Assembly (NCBI GenBank): GCA_003508835.1
Contig: PUFA01000068.1
Span: 7,759,501 to 7,823,500 of the forward strand
Direction: 5' to 3'
From: Eonycteris spelaea
Taxonomy: Eukaryota > Chordata > Mammalia > Chiroptera > Pteropodidae
DNA length: 64,000 bases
This document shows, piece after piece, positions 21,930 to 32,980 of the stretch (positions are counted from its first letter, which is position 1; each line of letters opens with the position of its first letter). A program made the position numbers and the translations under genes. The notes beneath the pieces are model-generated. The model had not been told where the DNA came from. It did not search any database and saw nothing but the letters and a program-made list of their open reading frames with translations.

Positions 21930-22430
21930 AAATGGAGAATCTTTAGAACATTTCACAAGATAAAGGATGTATTACATGTTTTAACATCCTCTGTCCCAGA
22001 AATTCCTCTCCTAAAAAGTATCTTAAGGAAAAAATTTGGATAAGTGCACAAAAAGACATTGATGTGAAAATGTTCCTGACATTTTTTTTTATGGAACAGT
22101 GAAAAGTTGAAAACAGCCATATAGAAAGTTTTTAAAATAAAATATTGTACATCCATTAAATGGACTACTATATAGATTTTGTGTATGGAAAGACATGGAA
22201 AGATATCCATAATATATCATTAAATAAAACACAGATTGTACTATAGTACAATCTCATCATTATGGGCATGTATGATTTTAGGTGTATTAAAACATATGGA
22301 ATGATATTCCAGTGGTTTCCTCAGGAATTATACTTTTTATATCTATGTGTCTGTTTTGTTTTGTTTTGTGTATTTTGTTTGAAGTTTTTCTAATAATCAA
22401 AAAACAGAAAAGGCATTTATTTAAAGAAAT
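21930..22430 (+). mobile_element. LINE-1 3' region, sense
   Basis: CAGAAATTCCTCTCCTAAAA (21998) is the L1 'agcaattccactcctagg' site. It is followed by TGGAACAGTGAAAAGTTGAA, CATCCATTAAATGGACTAC (22151), TCATTAAATAAAACACAG and ATTCCAGTGGTTTCCTCAGG. A 22-bp perfect palindrome (22233-22254) lies in the region where L1 has 'gtatgtatagtatgatccc'. Confidence 0.75.
22233..22254. repeat. 22-bp perfect palindrome
   Basis: AGATTGTACTA is immediately followed by its exact reverse complement TAGTACAATCT, without a spacer. It lies inside the sense L1 remnant and probably formed by chance drift or a small template switch. Confidence 0.97.
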
Positions 22431-23084
22431 TCTATATCAGGAAGAGCACCATAGCTTATTGTTAGGATTGGGATGGAAGAGTTTCTTAGTTGGAACAAAA
22501 GCTGAAGTACACTGTAACAGAGATTCACAAATTACAGTGTTTCAGACAAGATATAAATTGATTTCTCTCTCATGTAGCAATTCAGGTTAAATAGAATAAG
22601 CAGTCTCTGAGTTCACAAGCCACCAGGGACCCAAGCTAATAAGGCGGGTGCAATATCCTCAAAATTGGTATCTGAGATTTTCTAGCCCTTGCCATTTTGA
22701 GACAGTGGAAAGGAAATGGGAGAAGAGTGTCCAAGACAAGAGCCTTTATTGAGATGACTTGAAATCTGCACATATCACTTTCTCATGCTCATTAGTGAGA
22801 ATTTAGTCATAGAATGAATTGAGGGTTCAGGGGAGGGTTATCAATCAGCAGTCTGCCACAAATAGCAAAGGATTCTAGATGGGAGACTGGTTTGCAGGCT
22901 AATATATTAATCACACTAAGAGATGAGCTCTATTTTCTTGTTACTGTTTATTTTTAAATGAGCCTCAGATGGGTAGAATTGGACTAATCATCACTCTTAG
23001 TTCACAGTATGCACTGTCCTCATTCGTTCACACAAGGTTGTTTGTTTGCTATAAGATAAATCACCACCCCACATAAAATTGGTT
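22431..23084. other. Unassigned interval
   Basis: No repeat family assigned and no gene. A short GCCACCAGGGACCC (about 22619) only partly resembles a CTCF core and is not called. Confidence 0.4.
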
Positions 23085-23560
23085 GGGTTTTCCATATAGC
23101 ATAATACCCCTAAACTCAGTGACCAAAAATAACAATGACTTATTAGTCCATAATTCTATGGGTCGGCAATTTGCCTGGGCTCACCTGGGTGGTTCCTATG
23201 GTCTGGGCAGGTTTGGCTGGTGGTCTCACTCACTTTGGAGAATGCTCTGACTATTGGTTAACACTGGTTCTCGCTAGGGCCTTCTGGGCCATATTCCTCT
23301 ACCAGGATAGTTTAAATGTATTCACATGGCAGTGGTCGCAGTATTCCCAGGATCATCAAGAGAGGCCACACTCAGTGTGCAAGCATATTCCAAGCCATCT
23401 TCCACCATATTCGCTTTTATCCCATTGAGCAAGCCCAGAGTCAGTCATTTACGACGCTCATAGTTGGTGTGGGAGAGTACTACCAAGGGTGTGGGTACAA
23501 GGAGGCATGAGCATGTGAAGGCCATTACTGCAGCGGTCTGCCATGGTCAATAAAATCTAC
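23085..23560 (-). mobile_element. Solo LTR, MaLR/MLT1-like, antisense
   Basis: CTAAACTCAGTGACCAAAAA, ATTCTATGGGTCGGCAATTT, GGGCTCACCTGGGTGGTTCC, CACATGGCAGTGG, GAGCAAGCCCAGAGTC and GCCATTACTGCAGCGGTCTG match the reverse of an MLT1-type LTR. It has no internal retroviral part. Two overlapping plus-strand frames (23171-23510) are products of this LTR's GC-rich stretch. Confidence 0.7.
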
Positions 23561-23639
23561 AGCAATGCACGTGGTCCTCACCTATTTCAGCCTTCTGCCT
23601 CCCGCCCCAACCCAAGATAACACTATCCTGAAACATGTA

Positions 23640-24140
23640 TTCATCACTCCCATGTTTCCCTTTATATAAAGCGTTTGTTTGTTTTACTGGGTTTGAATTT
23701 TATAACACAACAAGGTGTCATGAGGATATAATCTTTTGGGATGACTTTCTATCTAATAGTGTATTGCTAACATAGTATACAGTTGTACATAACCATAGGT
23801 TGTTTGTTTTGACTCCTGTATAATATACCATTATATAAATATACCATATTTTACCTGTCTTTCTATCTGAAAATGAATGGTATTTGGATCATGTCCAGAT
23901 TTTAGCTACTACGGACGGTCCTGCTGCAAACATTCTTGAACATGCCTTCTGTTATCCACGTAAATGTGTTTCTCGGATATGTCTGGGGGTGAAATTATGA
24001 ACATTCTATGTTGTGAAGTAATTCCAAATTATTTATCAAAGTGATTATGCCAATTTACATTCTCACCAGCACATCGTAAGAGATCCTATTGATCCACAGC
24101 TTCTTCGCAACTTTGTATAATATTGAAAGGCTTCTTCTTC

Positions 24141-24145
<5 letters not shown>
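23640..24145 (-). mobile_element. LINE-1 (L1M) 3' region, antisense
   Basis: GGATCATGTCCAGATTTTAG, CCTGCTGCAAACATTCTTGA (23921), GAACATGCCTTCTGTTATCC, CCAAATTATTTATCAAAGTG, CCAATTTACATTCTCACCAG (24051) and CACAGCTTCTTCGCAACTTT follow the antisense L1 order closely. Confidence 0.85.

Positions 24146-24166
<21 letters not shown>
24129..24166. repeat. (CTT)n plus poly-T
   Basis: Five CTT units lead into an uninterrupted run of about 22 T. It lies at the edge of the L1 fragment and may mark an old insertion point. Confidence 0.9.
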
Positions 24167-24171
<5 letters not shown>

Positions 24172-24468
24172 AAGGGGTTATAAAACTGTATCTTACTGTG
24201 GCTTTGATGACAATGATTACATGAACTGTCCTTAGTCACTACTCTTGACAGCAGGACACCAAAGCTTAGCCTTGAGCCTGCCTGACGTGCTGGCCCTAGT
24301 CCCACTCTGGCTCAACTCCAGCTTTTCCTGTTTCTCTGACAACCCCTGTGATTGAAGATGTATTAGGCCCCCTCACCAACCCCATGTAATTACATTAAGT
24401 TTCTTCCAAAGCTGCAATTCTGCATTTTTATTTCTTTTCTTTCAAAGTGTTTTTTCTGTGGCAGCCGA
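24167..24468. other. Unassigned interval
   Basis: Mostly non-repetitive. A slightly GC-richer patch at 24240-24350 has no motif that I can name. Confidence 0.4.
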
Positions 24469-24469
24469 A

Positions 24470-24700
24470 TGCAGGAAAAAGAACATGAGATTTGGAATTG
24501 AACAAAACTGCTAAAGATTGTACTTCCTGTACTTAACTAGCTATGCAACTTTGGACAAGTTATTTAATTTTTCTAAGTCCCAGCTTTCTCACATGTGCAA
24601 CAAATATAACATTTCTCATTTTGTTGTGTTACATGGTGACATATGTAAGAGGATATGCAATACTTGTATATAATAGGTGCTCAATAGGAAGCACTGCTGA
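24470..24700 (+). mobile_element. MIR SINE, sense, nearly full length
   Basis: AACATGAGATTTGGAATTG, ACTTAACTAGCTATGCAACT, TTGGACAAGTTATTTAATTT, TAAGTCCCAGCTTTCTCAC and the tail TATAATAGGTGCTCAATAGG are all in place. Confidence 0.85.
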
Positions 24701-25094
24701 TAACTCAGCAAATGCTCTCCGGGTTTGGGTTCCAAGTCGAAGAATCCAGCCTGTTGCAGCATCAGGATTAGGTTGGTTAGCCTTGCCTGAGGTTATTAGC
24801 TGCTTCAGTATTCATTTGTGTCAAATGGAATTGTGATTTCACTGTGGCTCACAAAACCATAGTCAGATCTGACAAATCCAATCAGCTAATTTTTAGGTCA
24901 AGTCTTAATGATTATGATGTAGATCGTTAGCCACTATCCCACCTGTATATGAAATATGACAGATCTCAATGTCTGGCATTTTCATGACTAGCATTAATAA
25001 CAAGTAAAATGAGGTGATTGCTACTTTGTTCCAAGAGAGAAGGACAGTGGGTTGGAGGAATAGGGGTAGGGAGATGTACCGGGCATCATATTCT
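24701..25094. other. Unassigned interval
   Basis: No gene or repeat recognised. The plus frame of 97 codons (24543-24836) starts inside the MIR and runs out of it, which argues against it being coding. Confidence 0.45.
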
Positions 25095-25240
25095 CCTAAG
25101 AGTCAGGAAACCTGCCTTGTAAACCTAGCTCTGCCATGAGCATGTTGGGCGATCGTGAAAATATCTTAACTTCTCCAAGTCTCAGTTTCCTGAGAAAGTT
25201 GATAAATACACATTTGATAAATGTTTATTGGATTAAAGTG
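25095..25240 (+). mobile_element. MIR SINE, sense
   Basis: AACCTAGCTCTGCCATGAGC, ATCTTAACTTCTCCAAGTC and TCAGTTTCCTGAGAAAGTTG are MIR core; the tail is cut short at ACATTTGATAAATGT. Confidence 0.75.
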
Positions 25241-25832
25241 AATAGGATCTGAAAAATGGCAATGGTGGACCAAGCCATGCCCAAGATCCCTGGTTAGCTC
25301 CCGCACATTCTCCACACTGCAGGCGAAGCACCAAGTCTTCTCGGATTGCCCCAGCCTGGCAAGCCCCTCCTCATGAGGTCACTGCTTCTTGTTGAAGCCC
25401 TTTTTAAAGGATTAAGGACCCTAAAATGGTCAGATGAGGCCTCAAAATGTACATGCAAAGGTAACTGTAGTTTCTCAAGAGCCCATACCTATACTGTGAG
25501 TGACATTTAAAGGCTAGGTATACCTGGATGCTATAAAGGAGTGGCTCATGGTGAGTGAAGTGCAAGTCCCTTTGCTACATTCTATAGCTCCCTTCCTGTT
25601 GTCGCATGGTTCTGCCTTATGTGTGAGTGGCCTTTCCCTCGAATAATCTTGTCATCTGAAGCTAAATTAGATATTGCTTCCCCAGCAACCTCAATTTGTG
25701 TTTAGGATACTTGTGTTAGAGTATCATTTGGAGGTCTGTCATTTCAACTCCTCAAGACCCAGGCAGTTATGAAAGAAACATTAAAGCATAACCACATTTC
25801 CTCAATTTAATGCAAGGCAATAAGGTCTAAAC
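25241..25832. other. Unassigned interval
   Basis: Moderate G+C and non-repetitive. No coding signal or regulatory motif is clear. Confidence 0.4.
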
Positions 25833-25834
25833 CC

Positions 25835-26030
25835 CAAGGCTAGGGTCCTAATCCCAATTCTTCTACTGATAGCTTGTATATTTTTCAGTGAATTGCCTCC
25901 GTTTTCTGGGACTCAGTTTTCTTATTTAGAAAACAGGGATAATAGTATCTGTTCTGCCTCCTTTGCAGGACCATTGAGAGGCTCAAACAAGATAATGTAT
26001 GTGATATTGCCATGGTGTTGCATTGGGGGT
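25835..26030 (+). mobile_element. MIR SINE, sense
   Basis: AATCCCAATTCTTCTACTG, TGAATTGCCTCCGTTTTCTG, GGGACTCAGTTTTCTTATTT, AGAAAACAGGGATAATAGTA and GGACCATTGAGAGGCTC follow MIR order. Confidence 0.8.
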
Positions 26031-26558
26031 CATTATTACCAGGGACCATCTCCATCTGTTTCTGCAGCCATCACTAATCCTTAGCTGATGGGATACTGTC
26101 ATAACCATCATCTGGATATGTTGTGTTTACACAGCGCTTACTCAGAGGAGCTAAAGGCAATGGGGCTTTTCTCCTGTATCATCCCTGGGGGATCTTTCGT
26201 AGTGTAATAGCTCAGAGCTCAGACATATTTTGCAGGATAATCAGCTCAAATTCTCTTCTGGTTTGTTTCAGCCCATTTCCACTGTTCCATTCCCTGAGAC
26301 CAAACCTCTCTCCGGCAGTGGGGAAAGTAGAACTAGTGCCAGATTATCCGATTGCAGAAGCTAGGAAAACAATCACTGCTACACATTGCAAAAATATATT
26401 TTTATATTATCATGGTCCTGATACTGATTTCATAACGTCACATCGCATTAGTGATATGAGGATTTTTTCCTCCACTGCAGGGCCCTCACCTCCACTCCTT
26501 CTATTGGAAAGAAACAGGTTGCCTTCTAATTGGGATGCAAAGAACATTCTTTGTTCCT
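26031..26558. other. Unassigned interval with the longest open frame
   Basis: A 152-codon plus frame (26123-26581) opens here and ends 23 bases inside the next MIR. Its translation has no domain, signal peptide or repeat that I recognise. With several thousand stop-to-stop segments in the six frames of 64 kb, about one frame of this length is expected by chance. The DNA is non-repetitive, so a conservation test is fair, but I do not call a gene. Confidence 0.55.
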
Positions 26559-26559
26559 T

Positions 26560-26695
26560 TGCAGAATACCATAGTGATTAAAGGCATGCATTTTGGATTA
26601 TAAGTGAAATGAGATTAAAAATCTATCTTTGCTATTACCTAGTTATATGACTTTTCCACAAGTCACTACCAAGAACAGTGGGGTGTGTTAAAACC
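26560..26695 (+). mobile_element. MIR SINE 5' half, sense
   Basis: CCATAGTGATTAAAGGCATG, TTTTGGATTATAAGTGAAAT, TTGCTATTACCTAGTTATAT and GACTTTTCCACAAGTCACT are the tRNA-like and core blocks. The tail is missing. Confidence 0.75.
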
Positions 26696-26914
26696 AAGAG
26701 AGAACCAGAATCTTATCAGTCCCCTTTTGCCATGGCGTCCTGCTGCCACATGATGGCACTGTGGAACACAGACTCTGCACAGCCTGAACTTGCCCCAAGG
26801 TTGCCCTTGTGAACCAGTCTTGGCCTCTTTGCCTTCAGCCCCATCACCCTTCCCTGCCTTCTCTGAATCGCAGTGTGGAGAGGCCGATTATAGCTAGCAG
26901 AAGTTTCCAGCCTC

Positions 26915-27185
26915 TGTGTCAGCTAGCTTCTGAATGGTTTCAGCCAATGGGGGACACTAGGGGAGATTAGAAGATGAAAAAGGGAGAAGCCAGAGCATTT
27001 CTCCTTCTTCCTCTCTGCCCTACGCTCCGGGTCAGATAACATTGCCTTCCCTTTCCTGTTTTGTTTTGTTTTGTTTTGCTTTTTTTCTGCTATTACTAAT
27101 CTATGAGTCACCCCACATTGCTCTACTTGGCTTCTCTGTGCTCCATCATCTGCATAACAAATTTTCCACGTTAAGACTGGGATCA
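26915..27185 (+). mobile_element. Probable interspersed repeat, family not identified
   Basis: TGGTTTCAGCCAATGGGGGA, AGCATTTCTCCTTCTTCC, CTGCTATTACTAATCTATGA and CATTGCTCTACTTGG resemble a mammalian repeat that I know only as unassigned text. A (GTTTT)n run (27058-27080) interrupts it. A 131-codon minus frame spans the segment and is not supported as coding. Confidence 0.4.
27058..27080. repeat. (GTTTT)n microsatellite
   Basis: Four to five GTTTT units ending in GCTTTTTTTC. Confidence 0.9.
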
Positions 27186-27738
27186 TTTCCTTCTTCCTGG
27201 TTAGACTGACTGGTACCACTTGCAGGACCCCTGCTAGTACTGTGGAGGTCTTCTGCATTAGCTGCAAGATTACAGCTTTTGTTGCCAACACACCGATGCT
27301 CATGTACTGATTGCACAAACAAGATGCTGAGTCAACTCCTGAGGAGCTCCCAGCCTGAGCCCAGCCTGTGCCCAGCGTGCTGGACTCTGGACTCTCCTAT
27401 AACCTGTGCCCTGTGCTGAGCCAGGGTCACCAGTCATACTGTCCTGCTTCCTGGTGAATTCTCCTTGGCAAATTTTGGCCAAAATATTCCTACATTTAAG
27501 TTTCTGAAACATGGTTTAGGGTCATGGTCCTTCTGTTCTCTGAAGGCTCCGAAATCATTTTGCACATTAATCTGTCATCTCCTCAGCAACCAGCCCTATA
27601 AGACAAAGGTCATAAATTTTCTACTCCAGTTTTTCTCCAGGGCAATGGATGCCTAGTGCCCTGCCTTATAATTGCATAATTAAGGGAGGCCACCAGTAGA
27701 AAGCTTTTCTAAGAGACTCGCTGATACTGGCTACTGAA
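27186..27738. other. Unassigned interval
   Basis: A locally GC-richer patch (27320-27430, with repeated CAGCCTG units) is present. No CpG island and no gene were seen. Confidence 0.4.
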
Positions 27739-27739
27739 G

Positions 27740-27905
27740 ATTAAACTGGAGCTCAGCTATCACCTCCTCCTTGAAGCCTGCCTTGCTTCTCCCAAGCAGT
27801 ACTTAATCACATGCCCTCTATGCTACCACAATTCCCTGTTTATGCATCTGTTGTAGCACCTGTTACTTTGTTTATAATTGTGTGTATACCTGTGTATCGA
27901 GAAAT
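27740..27905 (+). mobile_element. LINE-2, sense
   Basis: CAGCTATCACCTCCTCCTTG, AAGCCTGCCTTGCTTCTCCC, CACAATTCCCTGTTTATGC, GTAGCACCTGTTACTTTG and GTGTGTATACCTGTGTATC are L2 3' region in sense orientation. Confidence 0.8.
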
Positions 27906-28054
27906 ATGAAAACCCTTTTTAAAGGTTATGGGAGCTTTCCAAAATTGTAAGACCGCAACTCTTACAATTAATCCCATTTCTCCAGATTACATTCCCTGCT
28001 GCCTTCACTCATGTGGGGATCAGCTACTAAAAGCCATTCAGTCCTCTCAGCTGT

Positions 28055-28215
28055 AATGGCTAAGGATCTTCTTCCCCTTTTATAGATAAGGACACATTTC
28101 TAGAGAAGGAGACATTGGGTAAACTTGTCCCAGATCTCCTTGCTAGCTAAGTGGTCTAATTTAGAGGTGTACCCAGATCTATGCAAAGACCAGAGTGCTC
28201 TTTTCTGACACCCTG
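28055..28215 (-). mobile_element. MIR SINE, antisense
   Basis: CCCCTTTTATAGATAAGGAC, GGGTAAACTTGTCCCAGATC, TTGCTAGCTAAGTGGTC and ACCAGAGTGCTCTTT reproduce the antisense order. Confidence 0.75.
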
Positions 28216-28928
28216 GGCTGCCTTTACTGAAATGTCCTGTTTACAACAATATGCAGTGGTACAATTTATCTGCCTGCCTGAAAGATATTACCAGACAGGG
28301 ACGCTGCTTTGGAGAATGCTGTTCTATATGAAATGGAAAATGGAAAAAAGGAAAACAAAACATATACCAAAGATTTCTACAGGCACCTGCTGTAAGTCTC
28401 CTCAACAGGATTGTAGAGGCACACACTGTCTTTTAAGATTTTAATCCTTTTTTAGCTTTTTTTTTTTTTTAGGTCAATTGATTTTTTCCCCCCTGAGAAA
28501 CTATTTGAGTACCATCTGTCACTCACTGAATTCTACAGCAGGTTCACAGCAGCTGTTTTAGGAAAGTGTTCCTTTGCCTGTCATTTCCCATGTCTTTCTG
28601 TCATCACAGAATGTCTGTCAGAGCAGGGATCCAATGCCTATTCCACTGTGAACTCTCTTAACCATTTCTGCAGTTCTACCTCACTCATTTACTACACTGC
28701 TCAGGCAAGATTTTGAACTTGCCCACTGGTGCACAACTTGCATCAAGGAGTGGGGATGGAGAAATCACTCATCACTCAGCCACTCCTCCACCCACTTATT
28801 CATTTGTTCCATATGCTTTCCCTAAACCCTGGAGGTATCCAATGTCCATGGAGAAGACCAACTTGGACAGAGATAATTACAGTGGCACATTCTCAGAATC
28901 CTCACAAATATACCCATAATAGCATGTG
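28216..28928. other. Unassigned interval
   Basis: A 16-base poly-T (about 28457) is the only simple repeat. Several overlapping 60-97-codon frames on both strands (28181-29225) have no shared reading and no domain signature. Confidence 0.4.
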
Positions 28929-28929
28929 G

Positions 28930-29285
28930 GGTGCTTGGGAGGGAACAACTAGCCCAGCTCTCTGTAGAGGAGAGGAAAAAGGCGTTACAGGAAGAGAACT
29001 TCAAGTTAGTCCTAAGAAATGAATTAGGAATGCCTCCTGTGCGCATGGAGAGAGCAAAGTGGATGCAGGTGGAGGAAGATGCTGCGGCCAGGCTTGCAGG
29101 TGTGAACAACTGGGATAAGAGAATGATTCTCCACCCCGGTGCGGGCGTGGAGGTGAGCCTAGATGGACCCTTGTGAAAGCAAATCTATGCCAGTCTGAGG
29201 AGGTCAAACTCAGTCCTATAAACAACGGAAAGCTATGGGAATTTTAGACATGATGTTCAACAGGAGCTTTTTCAAGGGACCTGTT
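28930..29285 (-). mobile_element. Possible LINE-2, antisense
   Basis: GGAGGTCAAACTCAGTCCTA, TAAACAACGGAAAGCTATGG and ATGATGTTCAACAGGAGC follow the antisense L2 order 'gagtttggactttatcctg ... aatggggagccattgaaggg ... agtgacatga'. The left part (28930-29150) is uncertain. Confidence 0.4.
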
Positions 29286-29852
29286 GTGTTCAGCCATCCT
29301 CCTTCCCTATTTCATTTTTTGCTCTCTGGATTCCTGCTCCTTGTTAGTCATGTGACACAGCACACTGGAGAGAAAACAGCCAGGGCAAGATTTGAACTTC
29401 ATCCCTTGTGGCTGTGGCATCTCTGGTAAGCACAGATGCCTAAACCAATATCTCTTTTATATATAGCAAAGCACAGGCTAAGGCTTAGAGTAAGTTCAGT
29501 CCTAACCATAGTTTGTATGAGAACTATCTTCAGTCTCACCTCTCCTGGTTGAGGTTTTCTCACTTCTGTGTTTTTGATCAAGCAACTCTCTCCTCCTAGA
29601 ATTCCCTTCTTTCTACAGGTCCATATAAAATTTTCCAACTTGGCCTAAAGGATATAATTGTGTGCTTCTTTAAACTCTCAGAATACTTTACCCTATGAAG
29701 GTCACTGCTCCCTGGAGATAGTCATATGTAATAGAGGAGGATAGTCTTGCCTGGAATACAAACCCCAGGCAACAGCGTTGCCACCTCTCTATTTCCGGTA
29801 TCGGGATAATGCCTGGCTTTGAGTGCTTACGTAAAAATTGTGCAGTGACCTG
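29286..29852. other. Unassigned interval
   Basis: No gene or repeat assigned. The patch GCCAGGGCAAGATTTGAACT (29380) might be a MIR remnant. Confidence 0.4.
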
Positions 29853-29854
29853 AG

Positions 29855-30040
29855 CACAGACTCAGGGGCCTATTAGGACCGGGTTCCCATCCTGAAATTA
29901 GCACTTTCTAAGTGTTATTTAACACTAAGTCATTTAACCTCTTTGATTCCCAAGGAACATCGATAGGTTAGAGGTCATAAATGTAAAAAACCCAGCCTAG
30001 TCTCTAGGACACAAGAGGTGCTTCGTAAAGGGTGTCTGTG
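29855..30040 (+). mobile_element. MIR SINE, sense
   Basis: GAGCACAGACTCAGGGGCCT, GGTTCCCATCCTGAAATTAG, AAGTCATTTAACCTCTTTG, ATTCCCAAGGAACATCGATA and CACAAGAGGTGCTTCGTAAA give a colinear MIR with a TCGTAAA tail. Confidence 0.7.
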
Positions 30041-30588
30041 AATAAGTGCTTTTTTTCCCCCCTTCTCTCTGCCCCTTTCAACATGGGGCTTGTGTTTTCC
30101 TGCTACACTAGACGCCTATAGGACAAAAATCTAAAAATAAAAAATCTCAATAAACTAGATTACAGAACTCTCAGAGACCCCCTCTATCCCCATGAAAAAT
30201 GATCCCAGGGAACAAAAACACATAATCAAGGGGAGAGATAAATGTTATGCAAAATTGCCATCTCAAAATAAGAGCTTAGCCACACCACATTCTTCCCCAT
30301 AATCGCTTCATGGCAACATGTGCAGCGCCTCATCGAGCCTGGAGTATATTATGAACCCCTGCAGACACAGAAATTTTTTGAGCTGTAGGTTGCAGGAACC
30401 CACAGAGCTGGGAAAGCAGAGGTTTAATGGTATTTTAAATGTTTTGACTATGTAGAATACAGAATCTGCAGTCTAATCATTTTCAGAATACTTGATGTGC
30501 AGTAAGCAGCCATGGGTCTTGTGTCCTTCCGAGCCGTCTGCACTCAGAGCAGGGAGAGTTCAAGGGAGGGAAAGGGGATCACAAGTAT
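30041..30588. other. Unassigned single-copy-looking interval
   Basis: No repeat landmarks. The part at 30180-30480 is compositionally balanced and contains ATGCAAAATTGCCAT and several CpG, as single-copy DNA under constraint often looks. No specific function can be named. Confidence 0.4.
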
Positions 30589-30589
30589 C

Positions 30590-30715
30590 TGGAGCTGCTA
30601 CTATGTGCCATGGTGCTTGTCTTCAGTTGCTTCTTTTAATCCTTCCAGCAGCCTTGGGAGGTAGGTGTTCTAAGCAGTGCCTCTGGGCATGAAAGGTAAC
30701 TGATACCCTAAGTCC
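30590..30715 (-). mobile_element. MIR SINE 3' half, antisense
   Basis: GAGCTGCTACTATGTGCCAT, GCTTCTTTTAATCCTTCCAG, CAGCCTTGGGAGGTAGGTG and GAAAGGTAACTGATACCC are the antisense MIR/L2-like tail and core. Confidence 0.75.
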
Positions 30716-30889
30716 TTCTTTCTGCCATGATCCCCTAAGGTTCACCCCATGACACACTCCCACAGGGTTTCACAGAGTACCTGAACTCTGGCATGTGAGT
30801 GTCTAAAGTTTTGTTATGATAAAAATACTCCTAAATTGACTCTCATTTATATATCAGAATTAAATCACTTTTTACACCTAATTCAAAGC

Positions 30890-31378
30890 CTTATTCAAAA
30901 TGGTCAAAGAGTGGAAGCAACCCAGGAGCCTGTGGAAAGGTGAATGAATACACAAAATGTATAGCCATACAATGGAACATTTTTTCAACCTTGAAAAGAA
31001 TAGAAATTCTAACATATGTTATAACATGGTTGAACTTGAAGTCTGTATGCTAAGTGAAATAAGCCAGTCTCACACACAGAAACACACGCGCACGTACACA
31101 CAAAATACTCTATGATTCCATTTATATGACTGTACTTACAGCATTCAAATTTATAGAAAAAAAGTAGAATGGTGGTTGCCAGGGGCTAGGAGGAGCAGTC
31201 AAGGGAGTTGTTGTTTCATGGGTAGAGAGTTTCCACTTTGCAAGATTAGGAAAGTTCTGGAGATTGGTTGTACAACAACATAAATATACTTAACAACACT
31301 GAACTGTGCACTTAAGAATGATTAAGATGACAATGTTTGTGTCATGTATTTTGCCACAATTTAAAAAAATTAAATCCT
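30890..31378 (+). mobile_element. LINE-1 3' end, sense, 5'-truncated
   Basis: AAAGAGTGGAAGCAACCCAG, AGCCATACAATGGAACATT (30963), GCTAAGTGAAATAAGCCAGT (31049), ATGATTCCATTTATATGAC, GGTGGTTGCCAGGGGCTAGG (31171), AAGTTCTGGAGATTGGTTG and AACTGTGCACTTAAGAATG show the end of ORF2 plus 3'-UTR. A short CACACACG/CACGCGCACG microsatellite (31070-31102) has grown inside it. The end is A-rich. Confidence 0.93.
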
Positions 31379-32838
31379 TCAAAATGTTGACACTTTACTG
31401 CGTCAAGATAATTTACTGAAATGTTAACTGTATGTTATTTCCTCTGAAGTGGAAAAACGGACAGAAAGAATGGGGCTGATAGTGACTGTCCCTCTATAGC
31501 CTGTCCCCATTCTAAGGAGGAGACCAAAACTACTTGTTCTCTCACCCCAGGGGGACCTGCTCTTCTGATTTTCATGAAAGCCAGTTCTTTAAGGTGATTA
31601 TACTTATTGTTTACACAGAGAAAGAACCAAAAGCTTCTTAGAGCAGAAGGAATTTAAAAGGAAGACTCGAGTATTTCATTCTGGTGCATCACGAGGTTAA
31701 GGGCCCACACTGAAATCCCATGGTTTGGGTCTGGTTAGGTCATCCCTGGCAACCTGACTTGTTTCTCTTGAGCTGGACTGATGCTATTATCCTCCCTCTG
31801 CTAAATAAATCTAGACAGTTCTCTTCCAGGAACCACTCCAAAATGTGTTCCAATAAAGTATGTGAACATATTTTTTGAAATGTAGACTAGAATAAAAGGA
31901 TGGGTATTATTGTTATTTTATACCAAAAAAAAAAAAAACTTTTAGAGTTTTGTGATGGAGTAAAAGAAAAGGGAGAGTCAGAGATAAAATTTGAGAGACA
32001 GCTAAGAGAAGATCCTGGAAGGTCATGAAGGAAGAATGTAGAGGTCTAGGTTTGCAAGTCCTGGGTATCCAGGGAAATCCTCAGCCTCTTGCTTGGACCC
32101 CCTGACTGTTGACGGCAGTAGAAACTTTGCCAAGGCTGGGAGACCAAGAAGCCTGGACTCTGCGAACCTGGCTCCTAGACTTAGCAAAGGCCCAGGTGAC
32201 CAACTTGGTGAGAGAGAATTGTTGACTCTGAAATGTCATGAGTCTCTAGGCAGCTACCTGTGTTAAGCACAATTAAAGAGGCTCTTGGTTCTATGGGCCC
32301 TCCCCAAAGGCCGCACTCTGCATAAAACTGCTGGGAACTTTGTAAGCCCTGGGGGCCACAAATGCAGATCTTTACTGAGATTAGATTTTTCATCAGTGTC
32401 AGGAAATCAAAGCTGTGTTTAAAGTTACATCTGAAGTTGTGTTTAATTTGATTTTAAGTGACATTACATTTGTTGAGCACTTAGCTCTATGAGTACACAT
32501 TCATATCCACTAAAATTTATTCTTAATAGATTATTTGCACACACCATCCTGTTGATTTTATAGATACACCTTAAGTTTTGATACTCCAGCTGCTCTAAAT
32601 AAGTATTTGTGAACCTCCTCTCACTCACCGCCCCCTCGACTCAGGTGGACCTGCCTGCTAGAACAAACTGACTCTTGCCTGACCATTCCTCTCCAGCCGG
32701 CCCCATTCTGTTATCTCAGTGAAGATTTCCATCTCTAGACCCCAGCCCTAGAGACCCCAAGTCTTGCTCTGTCTTTCAAATGTCACATCAATTTGATCAA
32801 CCCTAGCCCCTACCCTTTCACCTCCATTCTCTCCAAAA
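31379..32838. other. Unassigned interval
   Basis: Long stretch without confident repeat calls apart from a 14-base poly-A (31926). The segment 32170-32460 (with CAATTAAAGAGGCTC and GTGTTTAATTTGATTTTAAG) is non-repetitive and a second-tier candidate for conserved non-coding DNA. The 70-codon minus frame there is not supported. Confidence 0.4.
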
Positions 32839-32839
32839 A

Positions 32840-32980
32840 CACATTTGGGAGAGGGAAATCAAGGCTCAAATAAGCTGCCCAAAGTCACCCAGGGACAGCA
32901 CAGAAGCCAGGGATATAAGACAGAGTTCATGTGGCTCCAAAGCTTGTATTCTTTATATATGCAGCTGCCTCTATAATCCA
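32840..32980 (-). mobile_element. MIR SINE, antisense
   Basis: GAAATCAAGGCTCAAATAAG, CTGCCCAAAGTCACCCAGGG, ACAGCACAGAAGCCAGGGAT and GGCTCCAAAGCTTGTATTC are close to the antisense consensus text 'cttgcccaaggtcacacagc'. Confidence 0.85.

Noticed and set aside
22615..22632. Second CTCF-like motif GCCACCAGGGACCC
   Set aside because: It lacks the GGCG part of the core, so the match is too weak.
26923..27318. 131-codon minus-strand frame
   Set aside because: It spans a probable repeat and a (GTTTT)n tract that is read as Lys/Gln; no homology was recognised.
28713..29225. Cluster of overlapping 60-97-codon frames
   Set aside because: Frames compete on both strands and partly cover an L2-like segment; no consistent coding frame.
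31070..31105. CpG-containing CACACGCGCACG patch as regulatory site
   Set aside because: It is a dinucleotide expansion inside an L1 3' end.
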